Assembly (NCBI RefSeq): GCF_001375595.1
Contig: NZ_CVJQ01000001.1
Location: 744,001 to 808,000 of the forward strand
Length of the DNA stretch: 64,000 nt
Source: Phenylobacterium immobile (ATCC 35973)
GTDB taxonomy: Bacteria; Pseudomonadota; Alphaproteobacteria; Caulobacterales; Caulobacteraceae
Direction of reading: 5' to 3'
The notes beneath the pieces were generated by a model. The model was given only the letters and a program-made list of their open reading frames with translations, was not told the DNA's origin and searched no databases. Every line of letters starts with the position of its first letter. Within the stretch, counting starts at the first letter, position 1. Positions 26,748-34,772 of the stretch are shown piece after piece. The translations under genes and the position numbers were made by a program.

Positions 26748-27134
26748 TCAGAGTGCGGGTGGCCCTTGGCCGAAAGGCCGGGGCGGCGCGCGCGCGCGCG
26801 GACGGGTCTTAAGCGGCTCGACTGGCTGCGCGGCGACCCGGACGGCATAGACCGCCGGCGTCACGCTGATGGCCGGATCAAGAACGGCGACCGTCGTTGC
26901 GCCAAGGCAGTCGGCGCAGGGCAGACCAGCGAAGCCGCCTTTCTCAGGTTGGCCCTGAGGGTCCAACGCGACGGTCTTCATGCCGTCGATGGTGCAGATC
27001 ACCATGGTCTGGCCGCGAATCTGCGCGGCCATGGCCGCAGCAGGCAGCAGCGCCTGAATCAGCAGGGCCACGACGGCGAGCCAGGCGGCGATAGCCGTCC
27101 TGCCCTGAGCGCCGAAATGTTGGCCGATCCGCAT
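26748..27134 (-). CDS. DUF2946-type copper-associated membrane or secreted protein
   Basis: 128 residues with one N-terminal hydrophobic segment (AWLAVVALLIQALLPAAAMA), then MVICTIDGMKTVAL and a CADCL cysteine pair typical of DUF2946. The Pro/Arg-rich C-terminus ends in PFGQGPPAL, as many family members do. The function of the family is unknown, but it often sits with copper genes, as here (68 bp before the TonB receptor). The ATG at 27134 gives a normal N-terminus; an in-frame ATG at 27182 would add 16 mostly basic residues. Neither has a strong ribosome site. Confidence 0.7.
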   Translation of the reverse strand: MRIGQHFGAQGRTAIAAWLAVVALLIQALLPAAAMAAQIRGQTMVICTIDGMKTVALDPQGQPEKGGFAGLPCADCLGATTVAVLDPAISVTPAVYAVRVAAQPVEPLKTRPRARAPPRPFGQGPPAL

Positions 27135-27220
27135 GGCGCCGGTCTCTACGCCGATCCTCGCGTTTCTCAAGCGGCGTCTCATGCCTCATAGTGCAGGCTG
27201 ATTTGAAATCGGGAGCGGGA

Positions 27221-29023
27221 ATGGAAGGTCACGTCGAGCCTGGCGCGTACAAGGACGTGGTCCTGTTCCTGGCTACGGCGGGCGTCGTCGTCCCCCTGTT
27301 CCGTCGCTGGAAGGTGAGCCCGATCCTGGGGTTCCTGTTGGCCGGCATATTGCTCGGTCCCCACGGCCTAGGCCGCTTCTCCGCCGAGGTGGAGTGGCTC
27401 AGCGCCTTCACCGTCGATAACCCCGAACAGATCGGCCTGCTGGCCAGCTTCGGCGTTGTATTTCTGCTGTTCATGATCGGTCTTGAGCTGTCATGGGAGC
27501 GGCTGCGCCGGATGCGGCGGCTTGTGTTCGGCCTGGGGGGCTTGCAGGTCTTGCTCTGCCTCACCGGCACGGCGACGGCCGTCTATGCCTTGGGTCAGCC
27601 TTTCGAGGCGGCTCTGGCCGTGAGCGCCGCACTCGCCCTGTCATCGACAGCGATCGTCATGCCGATCCTGACTGAGAAAAAGCGGCAACATTCGCAGGCG
27701 GGCCGCGCCACCTTCTCCATCCTGTTGTTCCAGGACCTCGCAGTGGCGCCGATCCTCGTCACGCTGACTCTTCTCGCCCGCAGCACAGCCGATCCTGACG
27801 CTTCGGTCGGCAAGTCCCTGCTCCTGGCCTTCGCGCCGGCCGCTGTCGGGATTGCGGTGCTGCTGGCGTTCGGCCGCTTTCTCCTGCGGCCGATGATGCG
27901 GTCGGTCGCCCGGGCCAAGAGCGAAGAGCTGTTCGTCGCGGCCTGCCTGCTCGTGGTGATCGGCGCGGGGCTGATCAGCGCGGTCACAGGCCTGTCCATG
28001 GCGCTGGGCGCCTTCATCGCCGGCCTGCTGCTGGCGGAGTCGGAGTTCCGCCACAAGATCGAGATCACTATCGAGCCCTTTAAAGGGCTGCTGCTCGGCC
28101 TGTTCTTTCTGTCGGTCGGCATCGGCCTGGATGTGCCGGTTCTTCTGGCCCGGCCGCTCGACGTGCTGGCGACCACCGCAGGCATGATGTGCCTGAACGC
28201 CGCGGTGGTCTTCGGCCTTGCCCGGCTCTTCAAGCTGCCGGCGCGCGCCGCCGCCGAGACCGCCCTTTTGCTCGCTGGGGCGGGCGAGTTCGCCTTCGTC
28301 ATCCTGGGTCAGGCGATGGACCAGGATCTGGTCGCCCGGGACGTCGGCCAGACCGTCCTGGTCTCGGCGACGCTGTCGATGATCTGCATTCCGCTGCTGG
28401 CGCTGGCCGGCGCCAAGATGGGCGGCCGCAAGATCACGCCGTCGCAGACTCCGGTCGCTCCCGAGCAGATCGGGCCGCTCTTGCCGGGGGATGAGGCCAA
28501 ATCGCCCGTGCTCATCACAGGCTACGGCCGGGTCGGCAAGCTGGTGGGAGAGATGCTGAGCCGCCATGACCTGCCGTGGGTGGCGGCCGACCAGGACGCG
28601 CGCCTGGTGGAGGCCGGTCGTCGCGCCGGCCACGCCATCTACTACGGTGAAGCGTCGCGGCCAGAGTTCCTGCTGAGTTGCGGCCTGGCCGAAGCGCCGG
28701 CGCTCATCGTCACCATGGACAGTCCGGAAGGCGCCGAGGCCATCGTGGCGACGGCGCGGCAACTACGCCCCGACTTGATCATCGTAGCCCGCGCCCGCGA
28801 CGCGCTTCACGCCCAACGGCTCTATGACCTAGGCGCGACGGATGTGGTTCCCGAGACCATTGAGGCCAGTCTGCAGTTGTCGGAAGCTGCATTAGTCGAT
28901 ATCGGCGTGCCCATGGGGTTGGTCATCGCCTCGATCCACGAGCGCCGCGATGAATATCGCAAGGATCTGAACCGGCCGGAATCGCTAGGCGGGTGGCGCC
29001 GACGTATGAACACCGTATCCTGA
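27221..29023 (+). CDS. CPA2-family cation:proton antiporter with RCK (TrkA-N) domain
   Basis: 600 residues. The N-terminal 12-13-helix Na+/H+ exchanger domain (to about 400) shows GFLLAGILLGPHGLG, FMIGLELSWERLR, SSTAIVMPILTEKKR, LLFQDLAVAPILV and ALGAFIAGLLLAESEFRHKIE. A cytoplasmic TrkA-N domain follows, with the nucleotide-binding GYGRVGKLVGEML and IYYGEASRPEFL. This layout is that of KefB/KefC/YbaL-like potassium efflux antiporters. ATG 27221 is preceded by GGGAGCGGGA; a GTG at 27191 is open but lacks a site. It diverges from the copper cluster. Second CPA2 gene in the window. Confidence 0.92.
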   Translation: MEGHVEPGAYKDVVLFLATAGVVVPLFRRWKVSPILGFLLAGILLGPHGLGRFSAEVEWLSAFTVDNPEQIGLLASFGVVFLLFMIGLELSWERLRRMRRLVFGLGGLQVLLCLTGTATAVYALGQPFEAALAVSAALALSSTAIVMPILTEKKRQHSQAGRATFSILLFQDLAVAPILVTLTLLARSTADPDASVGKSLLLAFAPAAVGIAVLLAFGRFLLRPMMRSVARAKSEELFVAACLLVVIGAGLISAVTGLSMALGAFIAGLLLAESEFRHKIEITIEPFKGLLLGLFFLSVGIGLDVPVLLARPLDVLATTAGMMCLNAAVVFGLARLFKLPARAAAETALLLAGAGEFAFVILGQAMDQDLVARDVGQTVLVSATLSMICIPLLALAGAKMGGRKITPSQTPVAPEQIGPLLPGDEAKSPVLITGYGRVGKLVGEMLSRHDLPWVAADQDARLVEAGRRAGHAIYYGEASRPEFLLSCGLAEAPALIVTMDSPEGAEAIVATARQLRPDLIIVARARDALHAQRLYDLGATDVVPETIEASLQLSEAALVDIGVPMGLVIASIHERRDEYRKDLNRPESLGGWRRRMNTVS

Positions 29024-29553
29024 GATTCCCAGGCACTGCGGCCAAACGGCGCCGAAAGCGCGTCCAAAAAAAAGTCGCCTTGCGTCGGAACTGTGGGAAC
29101 TAAGCGCCGCCATGGCACGTTGAAACCGCGCATGACCCCGATCTGGGCGTCGTGACAGGGGCGCGGGGGCATTTCCGAGTTACTGCCGGATATCCGACAG
29201 ATGTAAAGGTTAACTCGGTGAATGCCTTGCAAAGCTCCTGAATCGCTAAGTTGTTGCAGGCGCTCGCCGCCAGCATCCGCGGGACGCGGTAAGTCATAGG
29301 GAGGCTGAAGGTCGGGGAATGGCTAACGGGCGTGAGGCCCGCTCAAGGACTGGAGTTTCGGTGAACGCCGAGGCCTTTGTCCAGGGTGACCCGCAGTCCG
29401 GCTGTCCTTGCCATTTACTATCTGGAAAGTGAATTTGGCGAGCGATTGCGACGCTGGTGTGGCTTCGGCGCACTACGCAAGATCGCCGACCTTGCTATAA
29501 GTAAAATTGGGTCAATAGGCCGCACTCTGCGGGCAACGAAGAGGGCTTTGAGA
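29024..29553 (+). promoter_or_regulatory. 530-bp intergenic region with a candidate promoter for the OmpA-like gene
   Basis: No convincing gene. Short open frames on both strands lack coding character, and an in-frame TTG at 29377 would give the porin a 59-residue extension that destroys its signal peptide. GCTATAAG at 29494-29501 matches 7 of 8 positions of the Caulobacter -10 consensus GCTANAWC and would give a 5' leader of about 45 nt with GAGGG before the ATG. An AT-richer patch lies at about 29190-29250. No tRNA-like fold is seen. Confidence 0.4.
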
Positions 29554-30684
29554 ATGAGATTGAAACTCCTGGCAGGGGCGGCTGCGGCCGCGATCTGCGC
29601 CGCGGGCGCAGCGTCTGCCCAAGTCGGCTGGTATGGCGCCGTCGACCTCGGCTACCACTGGCCGGACGGCATCGAAGCCACGTCGGCCGGTCTGGCCGCC
29701 AACGGCAATCCGTACGTCTGGGAATTCAGCCAGGATGAAGACTGGGCCGGCTTCGCCCGTCTCGGCTACCAGCTGACCGATCACTGGCGCGTTGAACTCG
29801 AAGGGGGCTACCGCACCGGCGACATCGCCTCGGTTCACGGCCTGCCGTCGACCCAGTCCATCGTCGGCCTCTGCACGCCGAACGTGACCCGCACCACGGC
29901 TGCGCCGAACTGCGGCAGCCCGGACGGCGACCTGAAGACCTACACCTTGATGGCGAACGTGCTGTTCGACCTCGCTCCGAACTCGGTCATCAACCCCTTC
30001 GTGGGCGTTGGCGTCGGCGTGAACTACACCAAGGCTGAAGTCCTCGGTCAGTTCTCGACGGTCACGGGCGCTCTGACGGCGGCCAACCCGTCGATCCAGA
30101 ACCTGCGGATCGACGACTCGGACACGGCCTTCGCCTACCAAGGCATCGCCGGCATCGAATGGGCTGCGACGGACCGCCTGAGCGTGGACCTGACGGGCCG
30201 TTACCTCTCGGGTTCGGATCTCGACCTGAACTCGGTCGGCTCGGCCGCCCTGCAACCGGGCGTCTTCTCGGGCAAGTATAAGGACACGTCGGTCACCGTC
30301 GGTCTGCGCTATTCCTTCGCGCCCCCGCCGCCGCCTGCGCCGGCCTATGAGGCGAAGCAATTCATCGTCTACTTCCCGTTCGATCAGTACGTCCTGACGC
30401 CGGAAGCTCAGGCGGTGGTTCAGGAAGCCGCCAACTACGCCACCGCCGGCAACGCGACCCGCGTCGTCGTCGTGGGTCACACCGACACCTCCGGCTCGAC
30501 GGCCTACAACGCCCGTCTCGGCGAGCGTCGCGCCAAGGCCGTCGCTGACGCCCTGGTCGGCCTCGGCGTCGGTCAGTCGGCCCTGGCGGTCGACTGGAAG
30601 GGTGAGAGCATGCCTGCGGTCGCCACTGGCGACGGCGTGAAGGAACCCCTGAACCGTCGCTCGACGATCGACATCAACTTCTGA
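29554..30684 (+). CDS. OmpA-family outer-membrane protein with peptidoglycan-binding domain
   Basis: 376 residues. Signal peptide ending ASAQ (about 23), an eight-strand OmpA-type barrel (about 25-250) with repeated aromatic or glycine strands, a proline-rich hinge (APPPPPAPAYE) and a C-terminal OmpA domain. The OmpA domain has YFPFDQYVLTPEA, VVGHTDTSGS and YNARLGERRAKAVADALV, the peptidoglycan-binding signature. It links outer membrane and cell wall. The barrel contains two cysteines (GLCTPNV...PNCGSPDG) that could form a loop disulfide. Followed by a perfect hairpin terminator. Confidence 0.93.
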   Translation: MRLKLLAGAAAAAICAAGAASAQVGWYGAVDLGYHWPDGIEATSAGLAANGNPYVWEFSQDEDWAGFARLGYQLTDHWRVELEGGYRTGDIASVHGLPSTQSIVGLCTPNVTRTTAAPNCGSPDGDLKTYTLMANVLFDLAPNSVINPFVGVGVGVNYTKAEVLGQFSTVTGALTAANPSIQNLRIDDSDTAFAYQGIAGIEWAATDRLSVDLTGRYLSGSDLDLNSVGSAALQPGVFSGKYKDTSVTVGLRYSFAPPPPPAPAYEAKQFIVYFPFDQYVLTPEAQAVVQEAANYATAGNATRVVVVGHTDTSGSTAYNARLGERRAKAVADALVGLGVGQSALAVDWKGESMPAVATGDGVKEPLNRRSTIDINF

Positions 30685-30718
30685 TTTCGATCGCCGGCGG
30701 TTCGCCGGACGAACGCGG

Positions 30719-30745
30719 GAGCCCGGCCGAAAGGCCGGGCTCTTT
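30719..30745 (+). terminator. intrinsic terminator of the OmpA-like gene
   Basis: A perfect 10-bp stem (30719-30728 with 30733-30742) with a GAAA tetraloop is followed by TTT, 35 bp after the stop codon. Confidence 0.8.
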
Positions 30746-30901
30746 GCGTTTGGCGCCGCCGTCGCTGCTGATCACAGTCGCGTGATCCGCCAACGCGTCG
30801 CCATGCAACCTGTTGATCCTGCTGGCCCACCTTCGCTCGTCCCGAAAAATAATTACGGGGGCGAAACCGGCCTCCTCATTGACGAGTCGTTAGGACGCAT
30901 G

Positions 30902-30948
30902 GCCCCATATGTGGGTTGTTCAGGCGCAGTGCCCACAACATCTAGGCG
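30902..30948 (+). promoter_or_regulatory. pair of NrdR-box-like sites upstream of nrdA
   Basis: CCACAACATCTAGGCG (30933-30948) resembles the NrdR-box consensus (ACACWATATMTWGTGT type), and a weaker partner lies at 30902-30917, exactly 31 bp upstream. NrdR boxes usually occur as pairs three helical turns apart. The block CAACATCTAGG is repeated word for word in front of nrdB (33495-33505), also with a partner 31 bp upstream. The region 30746-30999 holds no gene. Confidence 0.65.
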
Positions 30949-30999
30949 ATGCGACCAGTCACTGAACGGTGACGGTCGACGGGGAACGGGTCAGGGATC

Positions 31000-32862
31000 A
31001 TGAGCGAAGCTGCACAGGTTGAGGTCGGCGGCGACCTGAAGACGAATGATGTGAAGGCCGAGGCGCGGCCCGTCCTGCGTCTGGTCCGCAAGGTCGAGAT
31101 CGATCGCACCCGTGATGCGCTGTTGACGGACTTCGGCAAGACCACGTTGGAAGACCGCTACCTCCTGGCCGGCGAGTCCTATCAGGACATGTTCGCCCGT
31201 GTCGCGACGGCTTACGCCGACGACGCCGACCATGCCCAACGCATCTACGACTACATGTCCAAACTGTGGTTCATGCCGGCGACCCCGGTGCTTTCCAACG
31301 GCGGCGCGGCGCGCGGCCTGCCGATCTCCTGCTTCCTGAACGCCGTGCCCGACAGTCTGGAAGGGATCCAGAGCGTCTGGAACGAGAACGTGGCGCTGGC
31401 CTCCAACGGCGGCGGCATCGGCACCTACTGGGGCGGCGTCCGCTCCATCGGCGAGCGCGTGAAGGGCGCGGGCCAGACCAGCGGCATCATCCCTTTCATC
31501 CGCGTGATGGACAGCCTGACGCTCGCGATCAGCCAGGGGTCGCTGCGCCGCGGTTCGGCCGCGGTCTACCTCGACATCCACCATCCGGAAATCGAAGAGT
31601 TCCTCGAGATCCGCAAACCCTCAGGCGATTTCAACCGCAAGTCGCTGAACCTGCATCACGGCATCAACGTCACTGACGAGTTCATGGAAGCGGTCCGTGA
31701 CGGCGCCATGTTCGGCCTGCGTTCGCCCAAGGACCAGGAGGTCCTCCGCGAGGTTGACGCCCGCAGCCTGTGGCAGAAGATTCTCGATATCCGGATGCAG
31801 ACCGGCGAGCCCTATCTGATCTTCTCCGACACCGTGAACCGCTCGATGCCGCAGCACCAACGCGAGCTAGGCCTGTCGGTGCGCCAGTCGAACCTCTGCT
31901 CGGAGATCATGCTGCACACCGGTAAGGATCACCTGGGCAAGGAGCGCACTGCGGTCTGCTGCCTGTCGTCGGTCAACGCCGAGAAGTTCCTGGAGTGGCG
32001 AGACGACCCCGACTTCATCGAGGATGTCATGCGCTTCCTCGACAACGTCCTGCAGGACTTCATCGATAACGCGCCGCCGGAAATGGCGAACGCTGTCTAC
32101 GCCGCCAAGCGCGAGCGTTCGGTGGGCCTGGGCCTCATGGGCTTCCACTCCTTCCTGCAGCAGCAGAACGTGCCCTTTGAGAGCGCGCTGGCCAAGTCGT
32201 GGAACATGCGCCTGTTCAAGACGCTGCGCCGCGAGTGCGACGCGGCCTCGCGCAAGCTGGCCGCTGAGCGGGGGGCGTGCCCGGACGCGGCCGACCGCAA
32301 TGTGATGGAGCGCTTCAGCCACAAGCTCGCGATCGCGCCGACCGCCTCGATCTCGATCATCTGCGGCGGCACCAGCGCCGGCATCGAGCCGATCCCGGCC
32401 AACATCTACAGCCACAAGACGCTGTCGGGCACCTTTGCGGTCAAGAACCCCTACCTGGAGGCTCTGCTCGAGCAGAAGGGCCAGAACACGCTGGCGACCT
32501 GGGAATCGATCCTGACCTACGAAGGCTCGGTCCAGCAACTCGACTTCCTCACTCAGGATGAGAAGGACGTCTACAAGACCGCCTTCGAGATCGACCAGCG
32601 CTGGGTCGTCGAGCAGGCGGCCGACCGCGCACCGGACATCTGCCAGTCGCAGTCGGTCAACCTCTTCCTGCCCGGTGATGTCGACAAGTGGGACCTGCAC
32701 ATGCTGCACTGGCAGGCGTGGGAACGGGGCTGCAAGTCGCTCTATTATCTGCGCTCCAAGTCGGTGCAGCGGGCGGCGCACGCCGGACAGGAAGTGGTCG
32801 AACAGTCGGCCTTCGACGCGCCTGAGCGCACCGACTACGAAGAGTGCCTGGCCTGCCAATAG
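31000..32862 (+). CDS. nrdA: class Ia ribonucleoside-diphosphate reductase, alpha subunit
   Basis: Reduces ribonucleotides to deoxyribonucleotides. Catalytic and redox cysteines visible: ATPVLSNGGAARGLPISCFLN, the radical-site NLCSEI, AVCCLSSVN, and the C-terminal shuttle pair ECLACQ. SLRRGSAAVYLDIHHPEI and PTASISIICGGTSAGIEPI are further family blocks. At 620 aa it is much shorter than E. coli NrdA (761): the chain enters the catalytic core almost at once and no N-terminal ATP-cone is present, so dATP activity control, if any, must work another way. NrdR-like boxes lie upstream; nrdB follows after a small exported gene. Confidence 0.95.
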   Translation: MSEAAQVEVGGDLKTNDVKAEARPVLRLVRKVEIDRTRDALLTDFGKTTLEDRYLLAGESYQDMFARVATAYADDADHAQRIYDYMSKLWFMPATPVLSNGGAARGLPISCFLNAVPDSLEGIQSVWNENVALASNGGGIGTYWGGVRSIGERVKGAGQTSGIIPFIRVMDSLTLAISQGSLRRGSAAVYLDIHHPEIEEFLEIRKPSGDFNRKSLNLHHGINVTDEFMEAVRDGAMFGLRSPKDQEVLREVDARSLWQKILDIRMQTGEPYLIFSDTVNRSMPQHQRELGLSVRQSNLCSEIMLHTGKDHLGKERTAVCCLSSVNAEKFLEWRDDPDFIEDVMRFLDNVLQDFIDNAPPEMANAVYAAKRERSVGLGLMGFHSFLQQQNVPFESALAKSWNMRLFKTLRRECDAASRKLAAERGACPDAADRNVMERFSHKLAIAPTASISIICGGTSAGIEPIPANIYSHKTLSGTFAVKNPYLEALLEQKGQNTLATWESILTYEGSVQQLDFLTQDEKDVYKTAFEIDQRWVVEQAADRAPDICQSQSVNLFLPGDVDKWDLHMLHWQAWERGCKSLYYLRSKSVQRAAHAGQEVVEQSAFDAPERTDYEECLACQ

Positions 32863-33004
32863 GGCGGCGAAGGCGGGTCCACGTCCCATCCCGGTCTTGT
32901 GATTTGCGGCGCCTCCGCGGGGGGCGGAACCTCAGGCCTCTCAGTGGCTTTGCTTACTGAGGGGCTGGCGCGGGCGTGCGCTGGCAGGGACTGGGAGTGG
33001 GTTC

Positions 33005-33433
33005 ATGGGGCGGCTGACCTTGATGGTTGCTGCATGTGGCGTATGCCTCGCGGGGCAGGCGTCGGCCGAACCTTTTTCAGCATCGTCTGATCTGAACGCC
33101 GCGCCCTTCGCCAAGCGCCGGACCGCTGTCGAACGCACAGTCGAGCAGCCGGTGGTGCGCCGCCGTGGCCGCGAGGTTTTCCTGTACGCCGGCGCGAGCG
33201 GGGCCGAACCGCGATTCCACGCCGATCCACGCTGGAGCCCGCAGAACGATCCGGCGCAAGCCAGCCAGCTGGTGAACACCAAGCTTGGCGTCGGCTGGCG
33301 TCGCGAGGGCCTGGAGACCTCCTTCGGTTACCAGGTTCGCCAGGTGCAGGGCGCGCCGCGGCTTTCAGACAGCGGACGCGCCCGCAAGGACGCGATGCTG
33401 GGCATGACGCTGAAATTCCGGCCAGGTGGCTGA
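33005..33433 (+). CDS. small exported protein of unknown function between nrdA and nrdB
   Basis: 142 residues; I do not recognise the family. Signal peptide MGRLTLMVAACGVCLAGQASA, then a basic stretch (AKRRTAVERTVEQPVVRRRGRE) and a C-terminal half with alternating strands (TKLGVGWRREGLETSFGYQVRQV, AMLGMTLKFRPGG) that looks like part of a small outer-membrane beta structure. The ATG has GGAG 7 bp upstream, and codon use matches its neighbours, so it is probably real. It interrupts the nrdA-nrdB pair, which explains why nrdB carries its own NrdR-type boxes. Confidence 0.65.
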   Translation: MGRLTLMVAACGVCLAGQASAEPFSASSDLNAAPFAKRRTAVERTVEQPVVRRRGREVFLYAGASGAEPRFHADPRWSPQNDPAQASQLVNTKLGVGWRREGLETSFGYQVRQVQGAPRLSDSGRARKDAMLGMTLKFRPGG

Positions 33434-33460
33434 GGATCGTGTTTTCCCCAGCTTTCGGGG

Positions 33461-33507
33461 ACACTACCTATAGACAAAATCAACGCTTCGGCCGCAACAT
33501 CTAGGTC
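33461..33507 (+). promoter_or_regulatory. pair of NrdR-box-like sites upstream of nrdB
   Basis: ACACTACCTATAGACA (33461-33476) matches about 11 of 16 positions of the NrdR box, and CCGCAACATCTAGGTC (33492-33507) is the partner 31 bp downstream. The arrangement and the CAACATCTAGG core mirror those upstream of nrdA. Confidence 0.65.
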
Positions 33508-33549
33508 AGCGGGCCGGTCAGCGGTCCGGCCTGCACCAGGGCCCGAACC

Positions 33550-34590
33550 ATGTCGACGTTAGCCACCAGCAAGCTTCCCGGCCTCCTGACGCCGTCGGCG
33601 GCGTACAAGCCGTTCCGCTACCCCTGGGCGCACGACTTCTGGAAGAAGCAGCAGCAAGTCCACTGGATGCCGGAAGAAGTGCCGCTCGGCGAGGACCTCA
33701 AGGACTGGGCCTCGAAGCTGAATGATCGCGAGCGCAACCTGCTGACGCAGATTTTCCGCTTTTTCACCCAGTCTGACGTCGAGGTGAACGACAACTACAT
33801 GGAACGCTACGGGAGGGTCTTCAAACCCACCGAGATCAAGATGATGCTGGGCTCGTTCGCCAATATGGAGACGATCCATATCGCGGCCTACGCGCTTCTC
33901 CTCGAGACGATCGGCATGCCCGACTCGGAGTTTACGGCCTTCCTCGATTACCAGGCCATGCGCGACAAGCACGACTACATGCAGACCTTCGGCGTTGAGA
34001 CCCACGCCGACATCGCCCGGACGCTCGCCATGTTCGGCGGTTTCACCGAGGGCCTGCAGCTCTTCGCCAGCTTCGCGATGCTGATGAACTTCCCGCGTCA
34101 CAACAAGATGAAGGGCATGGGCCAGATCGTCTCCTGGTCGGTGCGCGACGAGAGCTTGCACTGCGAAGGCATCATCAAGCTCTACCATGCGTTCAACGCC
34201 GAGACCGGCTGCGTCACCAAGAGCGTGGCCGACGACATCGTCGACTGCTGCAAGACCGTCATCGGCCTTGAGGACAAATTTATCGACCTCGCCTTCGAGG
34301 CCGGCGAAGTCCAGGGCATGACCCCGGACGACATCAAGGCCTACATCCGCTTCATCGCCGACTGGCGCCTGCGCCAGCTCAAGCTGCCCGAAGTCTACGG
34401 GATCAAGGAAAACCCGTTGCCCTGGCTGCAGTCGATGTTGTCGGGCGTCGAGCACGCCAACTTCTTCGAGGCGCGCGCCACCGAGTACTCCAAGGCGGCC
34501 ACCAAGGGCCAATGGACGGGCGACGCCGGGGTCTGGTCGGAATTCGACCGCATGATGGCCCGCCGCACCGAGACGACGCCTGCGGAGTAG
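33550..34590 (+). CDS. nrdB: class Ia ribonucleoside-diphosphate reductase, beta subunit
   Basis: Diiron-tyrosyl radical subunit of 346 aa. Using the E. coli spacing, the metal ligands are Asp76 (FTQSDVEVN), Glu107 and His110 (NMETIHIAAY), then EGLQLF and RDESLHCEG in the second half. The radical tyrosine corresponds to Tyr114. The C-terminal tail (about 325-346) would dock to NrdA. A short hairpin (34606-34624) after the stop lacks a T tract. It has its own NrdR-type boxes, so it can be transcribed independently of nrdA. Confidence 0.95.
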   Translation: MSTLATSKLPGLLTPSAAYKPFRYPWAHDFWKKQQQVHWMPEEVPLGEDLKDWASKLNDRERNLLTQIFRFFTQSDVEVNDNYMERYGRVFKPTEIKMMLGSFANMETIHIAAYALLLETIGMPDSEFTAFLDYQAMRDKHDYMQTFGVETHADIARTLAMFGGFTEGLQLFASFAMLMNFPRHNKMKGMGQIVSWSVRDESLHCEGIIKLYHAFNAETGCVTKSVADDIVDCCKTVIGLEDKFIDLAFEAGEVQGMTPDDIKAYIRFIADWRLRQLKLPEVYGIKENPLPWLQSMLSGVEHANFFEARATEYSKAATKGQWTGDAGVWSEFDRMMARRTETTPAE

Positions 34591-34624
34591 GGAGCCTCGC
34601 GCCCTGGGCGGCGGTTGGCCGCCC

Positions 34625-34734
34625 GTGAGCAAGACCTGAAATCTGGAGACAAGGTCATTTGGCGCCACAGCCAGAGGACCACCACCGGCCACGTCGTGCG
34701 CAAACCGACGACGCTGGGTTTGAAAAAGGTCTAG
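34625..34734 (+). pseudogene. probable relic of a DUF2945 (Hva1/TUDOR-like) gene
   Basis: GTG-AGC-AAG-ACC (MSKT) is followed in the next frame by LKSGDKVIWRHSQRTTTGHVV, ending in GLKKV and TAG. Full-length DUF2945 proteins begin M(S/A)KTFK-GD-VSW, continue through about 70 residues and end in LKKV. Here a missing base after ACC breaks the frame, and roughly 35 residues of the middle are absent, so this looks like a decayed copy. The assignment rests on recall of the family pattern and is tentative. Confidence 0.4.
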
Positions 34735-34772
34735 CGCGGTGTCTTCCCCCGTCGGGAAAGCGACCGCTCGCC

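Noticed and set aside
29377..29553. TTG-started 59-residue N-terminal extension of the OmpA-like protein
   Set aside because: Would bury the signal peptide; the ATG at 29554 has its own ribosome site and a better promoter position.
32935..32964. CTCAGT/ACTGAG hairpin between nrdA and the small exported gene
   Set aside because: No T tract and a 10-nt loop; could be chance, and transcription may continue into the next gene.
34606..34624. Short GC hairpin after nrdB as a terminator
   Set aside because: 7-bp stem with no T tract; too weak to call.
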